Assembly: GCF_900455735.1 (NCBI RefSeq)
Contig: NZ_UAUI01000016.1
Location: forward strand, 1 to 64,000
Source of the DNA: Rhodococcus wratislaviensis
GTDB lineage: Bacteria > Actinomycetota > Actinomycetes > Mycobacteriales > Mycobacteriaceae
Direction: 5' to 3'
DNA: 64,000 nt
Each line of letters opens with the position of its first letter. Within the stretch, counting starts at the first letter, position 1. The notes beneath the pieces were generated by a model. The model did not search any database. It was not told where the DNA came from and saw only the letters and a program-made list of their open reading frames with translations. The translations under genes were made by a program, and so were the position numbers. Of this stretch, positions 50,071 through 61,605 are shown one piece after another.

Positions 50071-50082
50071 CGCACGACTCGA

Positions 50083-50469
50083 TCAGCAGTAATTCGCCTC
50101 GGCGGCATCGAGATAGACCTGCGCCACCTGTTCGGTGGTGAGGCCGATATCCGACGTCGCCGAGGCGAACTGCGCTATCGGGGTCAGATGCGCGAGGATC
50201 GTCGCCTCGTCGGTGCCCCCGGACAGCTGACCGCAAATCCCGTTGGCGAGTGCCATGACCGTGTCGTCGGGCAGCGCCGGTATGCCGGCTCCGATCAGCG
50301 ACTCCTTGTAGCGCAGGCCACGGGCGTCCAGGTGTGACGCGGCTGTCGTGGACACAACCGAGGCCGTCGACGGCGGATCGGAGGCGGTGGCCTCCGAACA
50401 CGCGGTCAGCACGATCGCGGTGAGGACGAGCCCACACCCCATCAGCCGACCGCGCCCGCCCGGTGTCAC
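50083..50469 (-). CDS. DUF732 lipoprotein
   Basis: 128 residues from the GTG at 50469. The signal peptide is MTPGGRGRLMGCGLVLTAIV with lipobox LTAC (Cys near residue 24), then a Ser/Thr-rich linker and a DUF732 domain with two cysteines (ALANGICGQLSGG and the terminal EANYC) likely disulfide-bonded. The GTG overlaps the helicase stop as GTGA, so the two are coupled; an ATG at 50442 would truncate the signal peptide. DUF732 proteins are secreted or membrane-bound, function unknown. Confidence 0.75.
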   Translation of the reverse strand: MTPGGRGRLMGCGLVLTAIVLTACSEATASDPPSTASVVSTTAASHLDARGLRYKESLIGAGIPALPDDTVMALANGICGQLSGGTDEATILAHLTPIAQFASATSDIGLTTEQVAQVYLDAAEANYC

Positions 50470-52748
50470 GACAGAATCCCGACCTCGGCCGGACCGAGTT
50501 CGGACAGCACCGCGGGCAAGGTCTTGGTGTGCACCACACCGAGTCGTTGCGTCGCGCGGGTCAGGGCGACGTAGAGGTCGTTCATTCCCCGCGGCGACTC
50601 GTCGAGAATGTCCTGGGGTTCGGCGATGAGCACCGAGTCGAACTCCAACCCCTTGACGTCCCGAACCGTCAGGACGCTGACGGTGTCCGACCTCAGGTCG
50701 GAGAGTGCGGCGACGAGGTCGTGGCCCCCGATCACGACAGTGGTGCCCGGTCCGGTTTCCCGGGACACGCAGGTGCGCACGGTGTCTGCGAGTTCGCCTT
50801 CGGACACCTGCAGTGCCCACGGCGCGAAACCGGATTCGCGCACCGACCGCGGCACTGTCTGTTCGGCGTCGATCTCGGCGAGAACCCGCCGTGCCGTCGT
50901 CATGATCTCCGCCGGAGTGCGGTAGTTGACGGTCAGTTCCGTCAGCTTCCACCGTGTGGCCACGTACGGCTCGAGGATCCGTTGCCACGACGACGTTCCC
51001 GCCGGGTCGCCGGTCTGCGCGGTGTCGCCGACGAGCGTCATCCAGCGATTCGGTATGCGCCGCATCAGCATTCGCCAGGCCATCTCCGAGAGCTCCTGCG
51101 CCTCGTCGACGATCACGTGGCCGTAGGTCCAGGTTCGGTCGCCCGCTGCGCGCTCCGCGGTCGTCTGGTGCTGTCCCACGTCGTGGCGTTCGGCCAGCTG
51201 ACTGGCGTCGATCAGGTCGTAGGCCATCAGAATTTCCGGGTCCAGCTCGTCCTCGAGATCCTGTGGCGCCGAACCGGTCAGGATGTCCAGAGCGCCCTGG
51301 GCATCCGCGATCTGGGCGCGCCACTGGCGGCGGGCGCGCTCCCGTTCGGCGGCGTCGTCGACGCCGAGCAGTTCCGCCAACTCGTCGAGCAGGGGTGCGT
51401 CGGCGGCACTGAAGCCGCGCATGACGGGGCGTCGCAGCGACTCACGTTGCGCTTCGGTCAGATTCGGCGCGGCGTCGGCCAGTCGCTTCGGCGAGGCATA
51501 CAGTTCGGCGAGGACCTGCTGCGGCGACAGTTCCGGCCACAGCGCACTGATCGCCGTCATGATCTCCGGGTCTTCGCGCATCTCGTCCCGCATATCGGCG
51601 ATGTCGTCCCGGCTCAGCAGGTTGCCGCCGTCGACGACGTTGGCGCCCAGTGTGTCCGCGAGTTGCTGGGCGAGTGCCTCGATGACCGACGAGACGAAGA
51701 TGGGACGGGCCAGGTTGTGCGGGCGTCGCGACGACCTCGCCCGGCCACGCGCGCGGGTGACGACCTTGCGGTCGAGGGTGATCCGGTAGGTGTCGAACGT
51801 CAGCTCGACGGGACGCGACGGCACCTCCTGCCGGTCCCGGACCGCCTTCTTGAGGACGTCTAGCATGTCGAGCGAGCCCTTGATCTCGCCGGCGTCGAGG
51901 CCGTCCTCGACGGTGGCGCGGACACCGGGGTAGAGGTCGCCGATGGTCGAGAGCAGCACACCGGTCTCGCCGAGCGACGGCAGCACCTGACCGATGTAGT
52001 CGAGGAACGTGGCGTTGGGGCCGATGATGAGGACACCGGCCTTGGCGAGCTGCTGACGGTAGGTGTACAGCAGGTAGGCGGCGCGGTGCAGAGCGACCGC
52101 GGTCTTGCCGGTTCCGGGTCCGCCCTGGACCACCAGCACACTCTTGTGTTCCGACCGGATGATGGCGTCCTGTTCACCCTGGATCGTCTCGACGATGTCG
52201 TTCATCTGACCCGTGCGGGCCGCGTTGAGGGCCGCGAGCAGCGCACTCTCGCCCGCGACGCCGTCCGAGCCGGTGACCGTGCCCGCGGCCTCCGCCGCCG
52301 CCAGATCCAGATACTCGTCGTTGACGGCCGTCACCCGGCGGCTCCGCGTCCGGATGTGCCGTCGACGGGAGACGCCGTCGGGGGCGGCGGGGGTGGCGAG
52401 GTAGAACGGGCGGGCAAGGGGCGCACGCCAATCGAGGAGCATCGTCTCGTAGTCGTTCTCCTCGTCGAGGATGCCGAGTCGGCCGATGTAGCGGTGCTCG
52501 CCGTCGAGATCGATTCGCCCGAAGCACAGACCGTTCTCGGCGGCGTCGTATTTGGCGAGGTCTTCGGTGTAGAGCTGGTTGAACGACTCCCGCTCGCTGC
52601 GGGCTTGCGGGGTCCCGCCGGTTTCGAGCAGAACACGGCTCAGCCGGTTCGCCGCGTACTGGCGAAGGCCGTCCAGTCGGGTGTAGAGCATCGTCACGTA
52701 CTGCTGCTCGAGCTCGCGCTCGTCGCGTGACGTGTCCTCGTCGGGCAA
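50466..52748 (-). CDS. HelD/HelR-like superfamily 1 helicase-type RNA polymerase recycling factor
   Basis: 760 residues. UvrD-like ATPase with an N-terminal coiled coil (DEDTSRDERELEQQYVTMLY), Walker A QGGPGTGKTAVALHRAAYLL near residue 213, a long insertion between about 320 and 540, Walker B HVIVDEAQELSEM, TVNYRTPAEI, DVKGLEFDSVLI and NDLYVALTRATQ. This matches the HelD/HelR group that removes stalled RNA polymerase from DNA; mycobacterial HelR also confers rifamycin tolerance. The start is TTG at 52748 with GGAGA 4 nt upstream. I see no rifamycin-associated element upstream. Confidence 0.85.
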   Translation of the reverse strand: MPDEDTSRDERELEQQYVTMLYTRLDGLRQYAANRLSRVLLETGGTPQARSERESFNQLYTEDLAKYDAAENGLCFGRIDLDGEHRYIGRLGILDEENDYETMLLDWRAPLARPFYLATPAAPDGVSRRRHIRTRSRRVTAVNDEYLDLAAAEAAGTVTGSDGVAGESALLAALNAARTGQMNDIVETIQGEQDAIIRSEHKSVLVVQGGPGTGKTAVALHRAAYLLYTYRQQLAKAGVLIIGPNATFLDYIGQVLPSLGETGVLLSTIGDLYPGVRATVEDGLDAGEIKGSLDMLDVLKKAVRDRQEVPSRPVELTFDTYRITLDRKVVTRARGRARSSRRPHNLARPIFVSSVIEALAQQLADTLGANVVDGGNLLSRDDIADMRDEMREDPEIMTAISALWPELSPQQVLAELYASPKRLADAAPNLTEAQRESLRRPVMRGFSAADAPLLDELAELLGVDDAAERERARRQWRAQIADAQGALDILTGSAPQDLEDELDPEILMAYDLIDASQLAERHDVGQHQTTAERAAGDRTWTYGHVIVDEAQELSEMAWRMLMRRIPNRWMTLVGDTAQTGDPAGTSSWQRILEPYVATRWKLTELTVNYRTPAEIMTTARRVLAEIDAEQTVPRSVRESGFAPWALQVSEGELADTVRTCVSRETGPGTTVVIGGHDLVAALSDLRSDTVSVLTVRDVKGLEFDSVLIAEPQDILDESPRGMNDLYVALTRATQRLGVVHTKTLPAVLSELGPAEVGILS

Positions 52749-52763
52749 GAGGTCTCCTTGACT

Positions 52764-52791
52764 GGTTCGGCTGCAACCGGATCGGCTGCAA
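52764..52791. repeat. Direct repeat in the helicase leader
   Basis: GGTTCGGCTGCAA and GGATCGGCTGCAA (plus strand) are 13-bp copies with one mismatch and a 15-bp period, 16 bp before the TTG start of the helicase gene. TAGACT on the minus strand (52809-52804) just upstream may be the -10, which puts the repeats in the 5' leader of the mRNA. Confidence 0.45.
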
Positions 52792-52907
52792 AAGTGCCTG
52801 GACAGTCTAGTCGGCCCCGGAGGCGGCCCGCTGACAGTGCAGGTCAGGGGCGATCTCCGGGGCCGATCAGATCGAATATCCGGCGCCGGTCGGCGCCGCG
52901 GATCGGG

Positions 52908-53870
52908 TCAGTGGGACAGTTCGTCCCGCTTCGCTCGGGCCTTCTCGAGCGCGGTTTCCGCTTGCTTGCGGGCCCGCTTGCTCAGCACCTCACTGCGTTC
53001 CGCGGCGGTGCCGGCCCATTCGCCGCTCTTCTCGCGGGCGACCTCGGCCAATTCCGGGCCGCGCTCTTTGGCGACGTCGACGAGTTCCGCTCCGCGTTCC
53101 CTCGCCAGTTCGACGAGTTCCGCGCCGCGCTCCTTGGCGACCTCGGCCCACTCGGAGCCGTGTTCCTTGGCGATTTCGGCCCACTCGGAGCCGTGTTCCT
53201 TCGCGACGTCCGCCCACTCGGGGCCGCGGTCCGCCGCGACCTTCGCGAATTCGGCGCCACGGTCTTTCGCGATCTCGAGGAGCCCGGACCCGCGCTCGGC
53301 GGCCTCACCGGACAGGATGCGTGCGCGCTCCGACGCCGCAGCCAACGCCTCCGCGATCTCGGGACCGTGATGGTCGTGACCCGATCCGAGCGGCAGAGCC
53401 GCTGCCACGGCCTCCTGTGCGTGCCGGGCGGCGCGACGGCCACGCCAGCCGAGGGACGGCTTGCCCTCGGTGTCGACGGCGGCGATCAGCAGTCCGCCGA
53501 GCAGGCTGACGTTCTTGAGGAACTGAGTGCGCTGCGCCGCCTTCTTGGCGGGGTCGGTCTCGTTCCAGAAGTCGTGCCCCACAACGGTAGTGGGCACGAG
53601 GCTGCCGGCAAGCGCGAGGGACGCGAGTCGCGGCGCCTTCCCGGTGGCGAGAAGAATTCCGCCGCCGATCTGCACGGCGGCGTTGATCTTGACCAACGTC
53701 TCCGGGTCGGACGGGATCTTCTGCGTGACGGACCCGGGAAGCGCCTCGGTGGACTTGTCGATCAGTGGTGCGGCGGCCTGTGCTCTCTGCGCCGGATTTC
53801 GAAGTGCATCGATCCCTCCGCTGATGAAGACTGCGGACAGCAGTGGGCGAGCGATACGACGGACAAGCAT
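52908..53870 (-). CDS. DoxX-family membrane protein with nine 11-residue C-terminal repeats
   Basis: 320 residues. Residues 1-135 are DoxX-like with about four membrane segments (LLSAVFISGGIDALRNPAQR, INAAVQIGGGILLATGKAP, NVSLLGGLLIAAVDTEGKP). A His-rich stretch (GSGHDHHGPE) links to residues 192-290, which are exactly nine 11-residue repeats of pattern [ED][RH]GxE[WL]AxVAK, without insertions. They should form a long amphipathic helix at the cytoplasmic membrane surface. A basic helix ends the protein. ATG with GGAGG 6 nt upstream. DoxX proteins are linked to redox and thiosulfate metabolism; the repeat tail is not part of the family. Confidence 0.8.
   Translation of the reverse strand: MLVRRIARPLLSAVFISGGIDALRNPAQRAQAAAPLIDKSTEALPGSVTQKIPSDPETLVKINAAVQIGGGILLATGKAPRLASLALAGSLVPTTVVGHDFWNETDPAKKAAQRTQFLKNVSLLGGLLIAAVDTEGKPSLGWRGRRAARHAQEAVAAALPLGSGHDHHGPEIAEALAAASERARILSGEAAERGSGLLEIAKDRGAEFAKVAADRGPEWADVAKEHGSEWAEIAKEHGSEWAEVAKERGAELVELARERGAELVDVAKERGPELAEVAREKSGEWAGTAAERSEVLSKRARKQAETALEKARAKRDELSH
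53001..53297 (-). repeat. Nine tandem 33-bp coding repeats
   Basis: 297 bp equals nine units of 33 bp, each coding 11 residues; central units (EHGSEWAEIAK, EHGSEWAEVAK) are nearly identical at DNA level while flanking ones have drifted. Such arrays can expand or shrink by slippage or recombination. Confidence 0.8.
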
Positions 53871-53988
53871 TCCTGGCCTCCCAATCTCGAGTTCTCCCGT
53901 CTCACACTAACGAGAGTTCTGGGCAGCCGTCGGCGTACGACTGAGTTGCCGAACCGACGTGCTGCCCATTCACCAGTACCCAGGGAGG

Positions 53989-54032
53989 CCGATCGCCAAT
54001 CGCGGACCGTTCGGTGCGCAATCGGCGATCGG
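53989..54032. terminator. Hairpin downstream of the MBL gene
   Basis: CCGATCGCC (53989-53997) pairs perfectly with GGCGATCGG (54024-54032); the intervening 26 nt can form a smaller stem (ACCG/CGGT). It lies just past the 3' end of the minus-strand MBL gene. The rest of the 53871-54038 gap shows no gene. Confidence 0.55.
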
Positions 54033-54038
54033 GTGGGG

Positions 54039-54728
54039 TCACCAGCCGCGCTCGCGCCACTCCCCGAGGTGGGGGCGCTCGGCCCCGAGGGTGGTGTCGT
54101 CACCGTGGCCGGGGTAGACGACCGTGTCGTCGCCGTAGCGGTCGAAGAGCTTGGTTTCGACGTCGGAGAGCAGCGATGCGAACTTGCCGGCGTCGGCGGT
54201 CTTACCGACGCCGCCGGGGAAGAGGGAGTCGCCGGTGAAGAGATGGGTGCGTCCGCCGCCGGCCTCGGTGAGCGCGAGTGCGACGGAGCCGGGGGTGTGG
54301 CCGGCGAGATGGATCACGTCGAGGGTGACGTCGCCGACGGTGACCGTGTCACCGTCCTCGAGGAGACGGTCGGGCCGGACGGGCAGTGCGTCGGCGTCGA
54401 GCGGATGGGCGGCGGTGTCCACGCGGGTGGCGGCCGCGACGTCCTCGAGCGCCAGCCAGTGGTCGCCGTGCTGGTGTGTGGTGACGATCAGCTCGAGGGA
54501 CGGAGCGTGTTCGCCGATCAGTTGGTTGACGCGGTCCGCCTCGTTGGCGGCGTCGATGAGGACGGATTTTCCGGTTGTGGAACAGACGACCAGGTACACG
54601 TTGTTGTCCATGGGGCCGACGGACATCTTCGTGATCGTGGCTCCCGGAACCGTGCGGCGCTGCGGCGCCGACCCGGGGGAGACGTGGCCGGTGTACGAGT
54701 CTTCTATCACCATGGGCTGCTCGGTCAT
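54039..54728 (-). CDS. Metallo-beta-lactamase-fold hydrolase
   Basis: 229 residues. Glyoxalase II-like metal motif THQHGDHW (HxHxDH) near residue 85, then IHLAGHTPGSVAL, FTGDSLFPGGVGKT and VVYPGHGDDTT with the remaining metal ligands. Probably a thioester or sulfur-compound hydrolase; substrate unknown. The ATG at 54728 has TAGCCT (54741-54736) 7 nt upstream, a leaderless pattern, and the open frame further upstream overlaps uvrA. Divergent from uvrA, as Rv1637c is in M. tuberculosis. Confidence 0.88.
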   Translation of the reverse strand: MTEQPMVIEDSYTGHVSPGSAPQRRTVPGATITKMSVGPMDNNVYLVVCSTTGKSVLIDAANEADRVNQLIGEHAPSLELIVTTHQHGDHWLALEDVAAATRVDTAAHPLDADALPVRPDRLLEDGDTVTVGDVTLDVIHLAGHTPGSVALALTEAGGGRTHLFTGDSLFPGGVGKTADAGKFASLLSDVETKLFDRYGDDTVVYPGHGDDTTLGAERPHLGEWRERGW

Positions 54729-54792
54729 GATGGGGAGGCTACCGTCGAATACAGGCAGGTGAGTGGCAGGGCGGCCATCCGTCCCACAGAAC

Positions 54793-54815
54793 GTGTCGGT
54801 GCCCCGGCTTACCAT
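54793..54815 (+). promoter_or_regulatory. PafBC/RecA-NDp-type damage promoter of uvrA
   Basis: GTGTCGGTG (54793-54801), exactly 8 nt, TACCAT (54810-54815). Eight of the nine bases of the tTGTCRgtg box match, with correct spacing and a TAnnnT -10. It predicts a leader of about 58 nt before the uvrA GTG. Confidence 0.75.
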
Positions 54816-54879
54816 GGCACGGCCAGAGGGCCCAGCATTCATGCGTGTCCTCGGCTGTCGAACAATGAAGGGACTTGGA

Positions 54880-57876
<2,997 letters not shown>

Positions 57877-57882
57877 GTTCGG

Positions 57883-58629
57883 TCAGTCCCTCGCGGCCGC
57901 GTCGATCGCGGTCGCGAGGTCTGCGGGCCGTGACCACATCGGCCAGTGACCGGTCGGCAGATCGACGTACTCGACCTTCGCGATCTGAGCGAGTTCGGCG
58001 GCCATCGGATGGCCCGCGCCTGCCATCTGCTGAATGACCTCCGACGGGAAGCTGGTGCAGATCACCGTGGTAGGCACGTCCAGCCGGCCGCTGTCGCGGA
58101 GTTCGATCCTGTCCCTCGCGGGACCGGCCGGTTCGGGCACTGCGCGGTTACGGAACGTCTCGAGCACGACGTCGTCGAGTCCGTCGAGACTGCTGCCCTC
58201 GGCCTCGAGTTCGGACCACGACGGAAGCGGGATCTCGGTGACCGAAGGATCGAGATCCTCACGGAGTGCGGTGCCGTTCTGCAGTGGTCCCGAGTCGACG
58301 TAGACGATGCGGGCCAGTCGGCCGTGCACCCGATCGCTCGCCGCGTAGGCCACCGGTCCCGCACCGCTGTGCGCGACGAGCACAACCCGCTCCGACGACG
58401 GTGTGTTCGCGACGACGTCAGCGATTGCGGAGATGTGATCGTCCAGTCGGATGCCGGCGCGGTCGCTGTCCGCGGAGCCGAGTCCGGGCAACGTCACCGC
58501 GGTGACGTGGTGTCCTCGCCGGACCAGGTCGGAAGCCACTGCCTCCCAAGCCCATGCGCCGAGCCAGAATCCGGGAGCCAGGATGATGTGAGTGTCTGTG
58601 CTGTCGTGTGCTTCGCTTGTCTGGGTCAT
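57883..58629 (-). CDS. Alpha/beta hydrolase
   Basis: 248 residues. HIILAPGFWLGAWAWEAVA opens the fold, the nucleophile elbow is VAHSGAGPVAYAA (serine near residue 91), and the catalytic histidine is in DLPTGHWPMWSRP near residue 235. Similar to esterase/haloperoxidase-like hydrolases; substrate unknown. ATG at 58629. Divergent from the WYL regulator, whose likely operator lies just before this start; 6 bp from the uvrA stop. Confidence 0.85.
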   Translation of the reverse strand: MTQTSEAHDSTDTHIILAPGFWLGAWAWEAVASDLVRRGHHVTAVTLPGLGSADSDRAGIRLDDHISAIADVVANTPSSERVVLVAHSGAGPVAYAASDRVHGRLARIVYVDSGPLQNGTALREDLDPSVTEIPLPSWSELEAEGSSLDGLDDVVLETFRNRAVPEPAGPARDRIELRDSGRLDVPTTVICTSFPSEVIQQMAGAGHPMAAELAQIAKVEYVDLPTGHWPMWSRPADLATAIDAAARD

Positions 58630-58649
58630 GAGACAAGAGTGAACCCGTA

Positions 58650-58682
58650 ACGGTGACATCTGCGTGTCACCGTATGTGTCAC
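58650..58682. promoter_or_regulatory. Three TGTCAC half-sites, candidate WYL operator
   Basis: ACGGTGACA-N6-TGTCACCGT is a perfect 9+9 inverted repeat (58650-58673), and a third TGTCAC follows at 58677-58682, 12 bp after the second copy. It sits between the hydrolase start (58629) and the regulator start (58749). Confidence 0.6.
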
Positions 58683-58748
58683 AGTCGCATAACGGAATCG
58701 GTCGGTCAGAATCGGGACTTTGCCGGGGTCGTTCGGCAGACTGCCCTC

Positions 58749-59450
58749 ATGGACCGCGCCGCTCGCCTCCACGCCCTGACCGAAGAACTGCGCCGTGCGG
58801 GTGACCGGGGCCGGACCGCGGAGCAGTTGGCGGCGCAGTTCGAGGTGACCACCCGGACGATCAAGCGGGACATCGCCGTGCTGCAGTCCTCGGGTGCCCC
58901 GATCTGGGCCACTGCCGGGCCGGGTGGGGGATACGGGATCATCGGGAACGGCACGTTGCCGCCCGTGAATTTCACGCCCGCGCAAGCGGTCTCGGTGGCC
59001 CTGGCCCTCACGGCGTTTCGCGATGCGCCGTTCGCGACCGACGGCCGCGCCGCGCTGGCCAAGCTGCTCGACGTGATGGATGCCGAGTCGAGGGAGCGGG
59101 TGCACCGACTCGGCGCGAAGGTGTGGATCCGGCGAGACGACGACACGGCGAGCGCGGAACCACGCATCCGCCGCGTCGTCGAAGACGCAGTGCAGCGCGA
59201 ACTGCTGGTGTCGCTCCGATATGTGGACCGGGACGGTGAGCGCACCGACCGCGTCGTCGAACCGCACCTTCTCGCTCACACGAGGGGATCGTGGTTCCTC
59301 GTCGCGTGGTGCCTGAGCCGCGCGGGTGTGCGGTGGTTCCGGCTGGACCGGGTGTCCGACGCCACCCTCACCGGCCGGTCGTTCGTCCCGCGCGATCCGA
59401 GTCTCTTCGGCGAACCGCCGGCCGACGCGCGCAGCGTGTTCGAGCGCTGA
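58749..59450 (+). CDS. WYL-domain HTH transcriptional regulator (YafY/DeoR-like)
   Basis: 233 residues. N-terminal winged HTH (ARLHALTEELRRAGDRGRTA, EVTTRTIKRDIAVLQSSGAP) followed by a WYL domain at about 130-215 (LLVSLRYVDRDGERTDRVVE, GSWFLVAWCLSRAGVRWFRL). WYL domains sense nucleotides or single-stranded DNA; this is a single-copy YafY-type protein, not the PafBC pair itself. ATG at 58749 has CAGACT (58737-58742) 6 nt upstream. Likely controls the divergent hydrolase. Confidence 0.88.
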   Translation: MDRAARLHALTEELRRAGDRGRTAEQLAAQFEVTTRTIKRDIAVLQSSGAPIWATAGPGGGYGIIGNGTLPPVNFTPAQAVSVALALTAFRDAPFATDGRAALAKLLDVMDAESRERVHRLGAKVWIRRDDDTASAEPRIRRVVEDAVQRELLVSLRYVDRDGERTDRVVEPHLLAHTRGSWFLVAWCLSRAGVRWFRLDRVSDATLTGRSFVPRDPSLFGEPPADARSVFER

Positions 59451-59457
59451 GATTCGA

Positions 59458-59871
59458 TCAGAGCGCGCGGGCGGCGGCCACGGATCGGTTCAGCAACGAG
59501 ACGAGAACCGACTCGTCGACGTCGGCGAGCTTCTTGACGTACAGGCAGCCCTTGCCGAGTGTGTGCTTGCCGAGCGCGGCGAGTTCGGCCTCGTGCTCGG
59601 AAAAGTCGAGCGAGAGGTACAGGGTGAGTGCCGCGGCCCGGGGCGAGAAGCCGATCAGTGCGGTATCGCCCTCGTGTCCGCTGGCATACCTGTAGTGGCG
59701 CGAGCCGAACCCGACGATGCTGGTGCCCCACATCGCGGCGGGCTCCCCGCTCGCGGCGGTGAGCAGTTCCACCAGGTGTGTGCTGTCGGCGCGCTTGACC
59801 GGGTCGGCGATCGTGGCGAGGAACTCGTCGACGTCGGCCGGTGTCTGCGCGGTCTTGTTGCGGCTCGCCAT
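59458..59871 (-). CDS. DUF1801 domain protein
   Basis: 137 residues: PADVDEFLATIADPVKRADS, AAMWGTSIVGFGSRHYRYAS, FSPRAAALTLYLSLDF and LGKHTLGKGCLYVKKLADVD are the YdhG-like DUF1801 segments. Function unknown. It begins one base after the DUF1844 gene ends on the same strand, so they form a pair. Confidence 0.85.
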   Translation of the reverse strand: MASRNKTAQTPADVDEFLATIADPVKRADSTHLVELLTAASGEPAAMWGTSIVGFGSRHYRYASGHEGDTALIGFSPRAAALTLYLSLDFSEHEAELAALGKHTLGKGCLYVKKLADVDESVLVSLLNRSVAAARAL

Positions 59872-59872
59872 G

Positions 59873-60256
59873 TCAGTACACGGGGCCGGTGTACTTCTCG
59901 CCCGGACCCTTGCCCGGCTCGTCCGGGTGCGAGGACGCTTCGCGGAAGGCGCGCTGCAGCGCCTGGAGGCCTTCCCGGATCGGTCCCGCGTGCGGTCCGA
60001 GGTACTCGATGGACGCGGTCACCAGGCCGGCGAGGGCGGTGATGACCCGGCGGGCCTCGTCGAGGTCGCGGTGGGGGCTGGAGTCGGGGTCGGCGTCGGA
60101 GAGACCGAGTTTCTCGGCTGCCGAACTCATGAGCATGACCGCGGCGCGGCTGATGACCTCGACCGAGGGCACGTCGGCCAGTTCCCGGACGTCGGTATTC
60201 TGGTCACCGCCGGTCAGGGTGCCGTCGTTCGGGGTGTCATCGATGTTGTCCGTCAT
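59873..60256 (-). CDS. DUF1844 domain protein
   Basis: 127 residues. Acidic disordered N-terminus, then the DUF1844 helical pair (VISRAAVMLMSSAAEKLGLS, RDLDEARRVITALAGLVTAS) and a Gly/Pro-rich end. Function unknown; this family is found beside infC in actinobacteria. ATG at 60256, divergent from the infC leader. Confidence 0.85.
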   Translation of the reverse strand: MTDNIDDTPNDGTLTGGDQNTDVRELADVPSVEVISRAAVMLMSSAAEKLGLSDADPDSSPHRDLDEARRVITALAGLVTASIEYLGPHAGPIREGLQALQRAFREASSHPDEPGKGPGEKYTGPVY

Positions 60257-60633
60257 GCCTTAGAGGATTCCACCAGCGTCCGCCGGCGCAACGTCCCGGT
60301 ATCGATTAGCTCACGACGTGCGCAAATGTTACTCTTGACCCAACGACCGCCTTCGGATTTGTCGGGGGCAGCAAGTGGAGTCCGACTCCCACCTCTGCGC
60401 GGCAGGTAAAACTGCAGTTCAGTGGTCCGGTCGCTCGGCCCGAGGTTACTCGGTTCGAGTTCCTCGAGTGTGAGGAGATGAGGGATCGGCGTGAGCCGTG
60501 AGTTCGTCTGATCGGTCGACATCGGGCCCCGCATGGTGAGAGTCATTCACCGCAGCGGGGCTTTTTTGTTGGGAATCCGGGCGTACGGGCTGCTGGCGGT
60601 CTCGAGACAAGACCGTTCAACCTAGGAGGCCCC
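60257..60633 (+). promoter_or_regulatory. infC leader region
   Basis: 377 bp with no protein gene I can support. TTGACC at 60335-60340 is a possible -35, but no convincing -10 follows. A minimal ORF (GTG 60491 to TGA 60511, MSREFV) preceded by GAGGGA may be a leader peptide, followed 14 nt later by the intrinsic terminator at 60526. The layout resembles an attenuated translation-factor leader. Confidence 0.45.
60526..60567 (+). terminator. Intrinsic terminator with U-tract inside the infC leader
   Basis: GCCCCGC (60526-60532) pairs with GCGGGGC (60555-60561); inside, GGTGA pairs with TCACC. TTTTTT (60562-60567) follows directly. It ends 66 nt before the infC start and has no upstream gene on the same strand to terminate, which points to attenuation. 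Confidence 0.8.
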
Positions 60634-61290
<657 letters not shown>

Positions 61291-61347
61291 TCCGACTACA
61301 CCAGCACGACCCGGATCACGGTCCGGATACAGAGAACTGAGGACTCC

Positions 61348-61542
61348 ATGCCCAAGTCGAAGACCCACAGCGGCACCGCGAAGCGATTCAAGGTGTCCGG
61401 CAGCGGAAAGATCCTGCGCCAGAAGGCCGGTCGCCGCCACCTGCTCGAGCACAAGGCCACGAAGGTGACCCGTCGCCTCGATGGCGTGGCAGTCGTCAGC
61501 AAGGCTGACACTCCTCGCATCAAGCGCCTGCTCGACATCTGA
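61348..61542 (+). CDS. rpmI: 50S ribosomal protein L35
   Basis: 64 residues, basic: [51 protein letters not shown]. Standard length for L35. It sits 57 bp after infC in the universal infC-rpmI-rplT order. Confidence 0.97.
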   Translation: MPKSKTHSGTAKRFKVSGSGKILRQKAGRRHLLEHKATKVTRRLDGVAVVSKADTPRIKRLLDI

Positions 61543-61605
61543 GTCGACACCCTTTTACTGACCACCCGGGGCAGCTCACCGCCCCAAGATTGACAGGATT
61601 TTTCA

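Noticed and set aside
52749-52907. Rifamycin-associated element upstream of the HelR-like gene
   Set aside because: The GGGGCTTGC...GCAAGCCCC inverted repeat I know for this element is absent; only the 13-bp direct repeat is present.
53001-53297. Possible CRISPR-like or non-coding repeat array
   Set aside because: The 33-bp units have no spacers and encode a regular 11-residue protein repeat in the DoxX gene frame.
54851-54872. Possible LexA (SOS) box near uvrA, starting TCGAAC
   Set aside because: Only one half-site is present (around 54858); the required GTTCGA half at 4-nt spacing is missing.
60253-60546. 97-codon minus-strand frame in the infC leader
   Set aside because: No ribosome-binding site or recognisable domain, overlaps the DUF1844 start, and is antisense to the leader and terminator.
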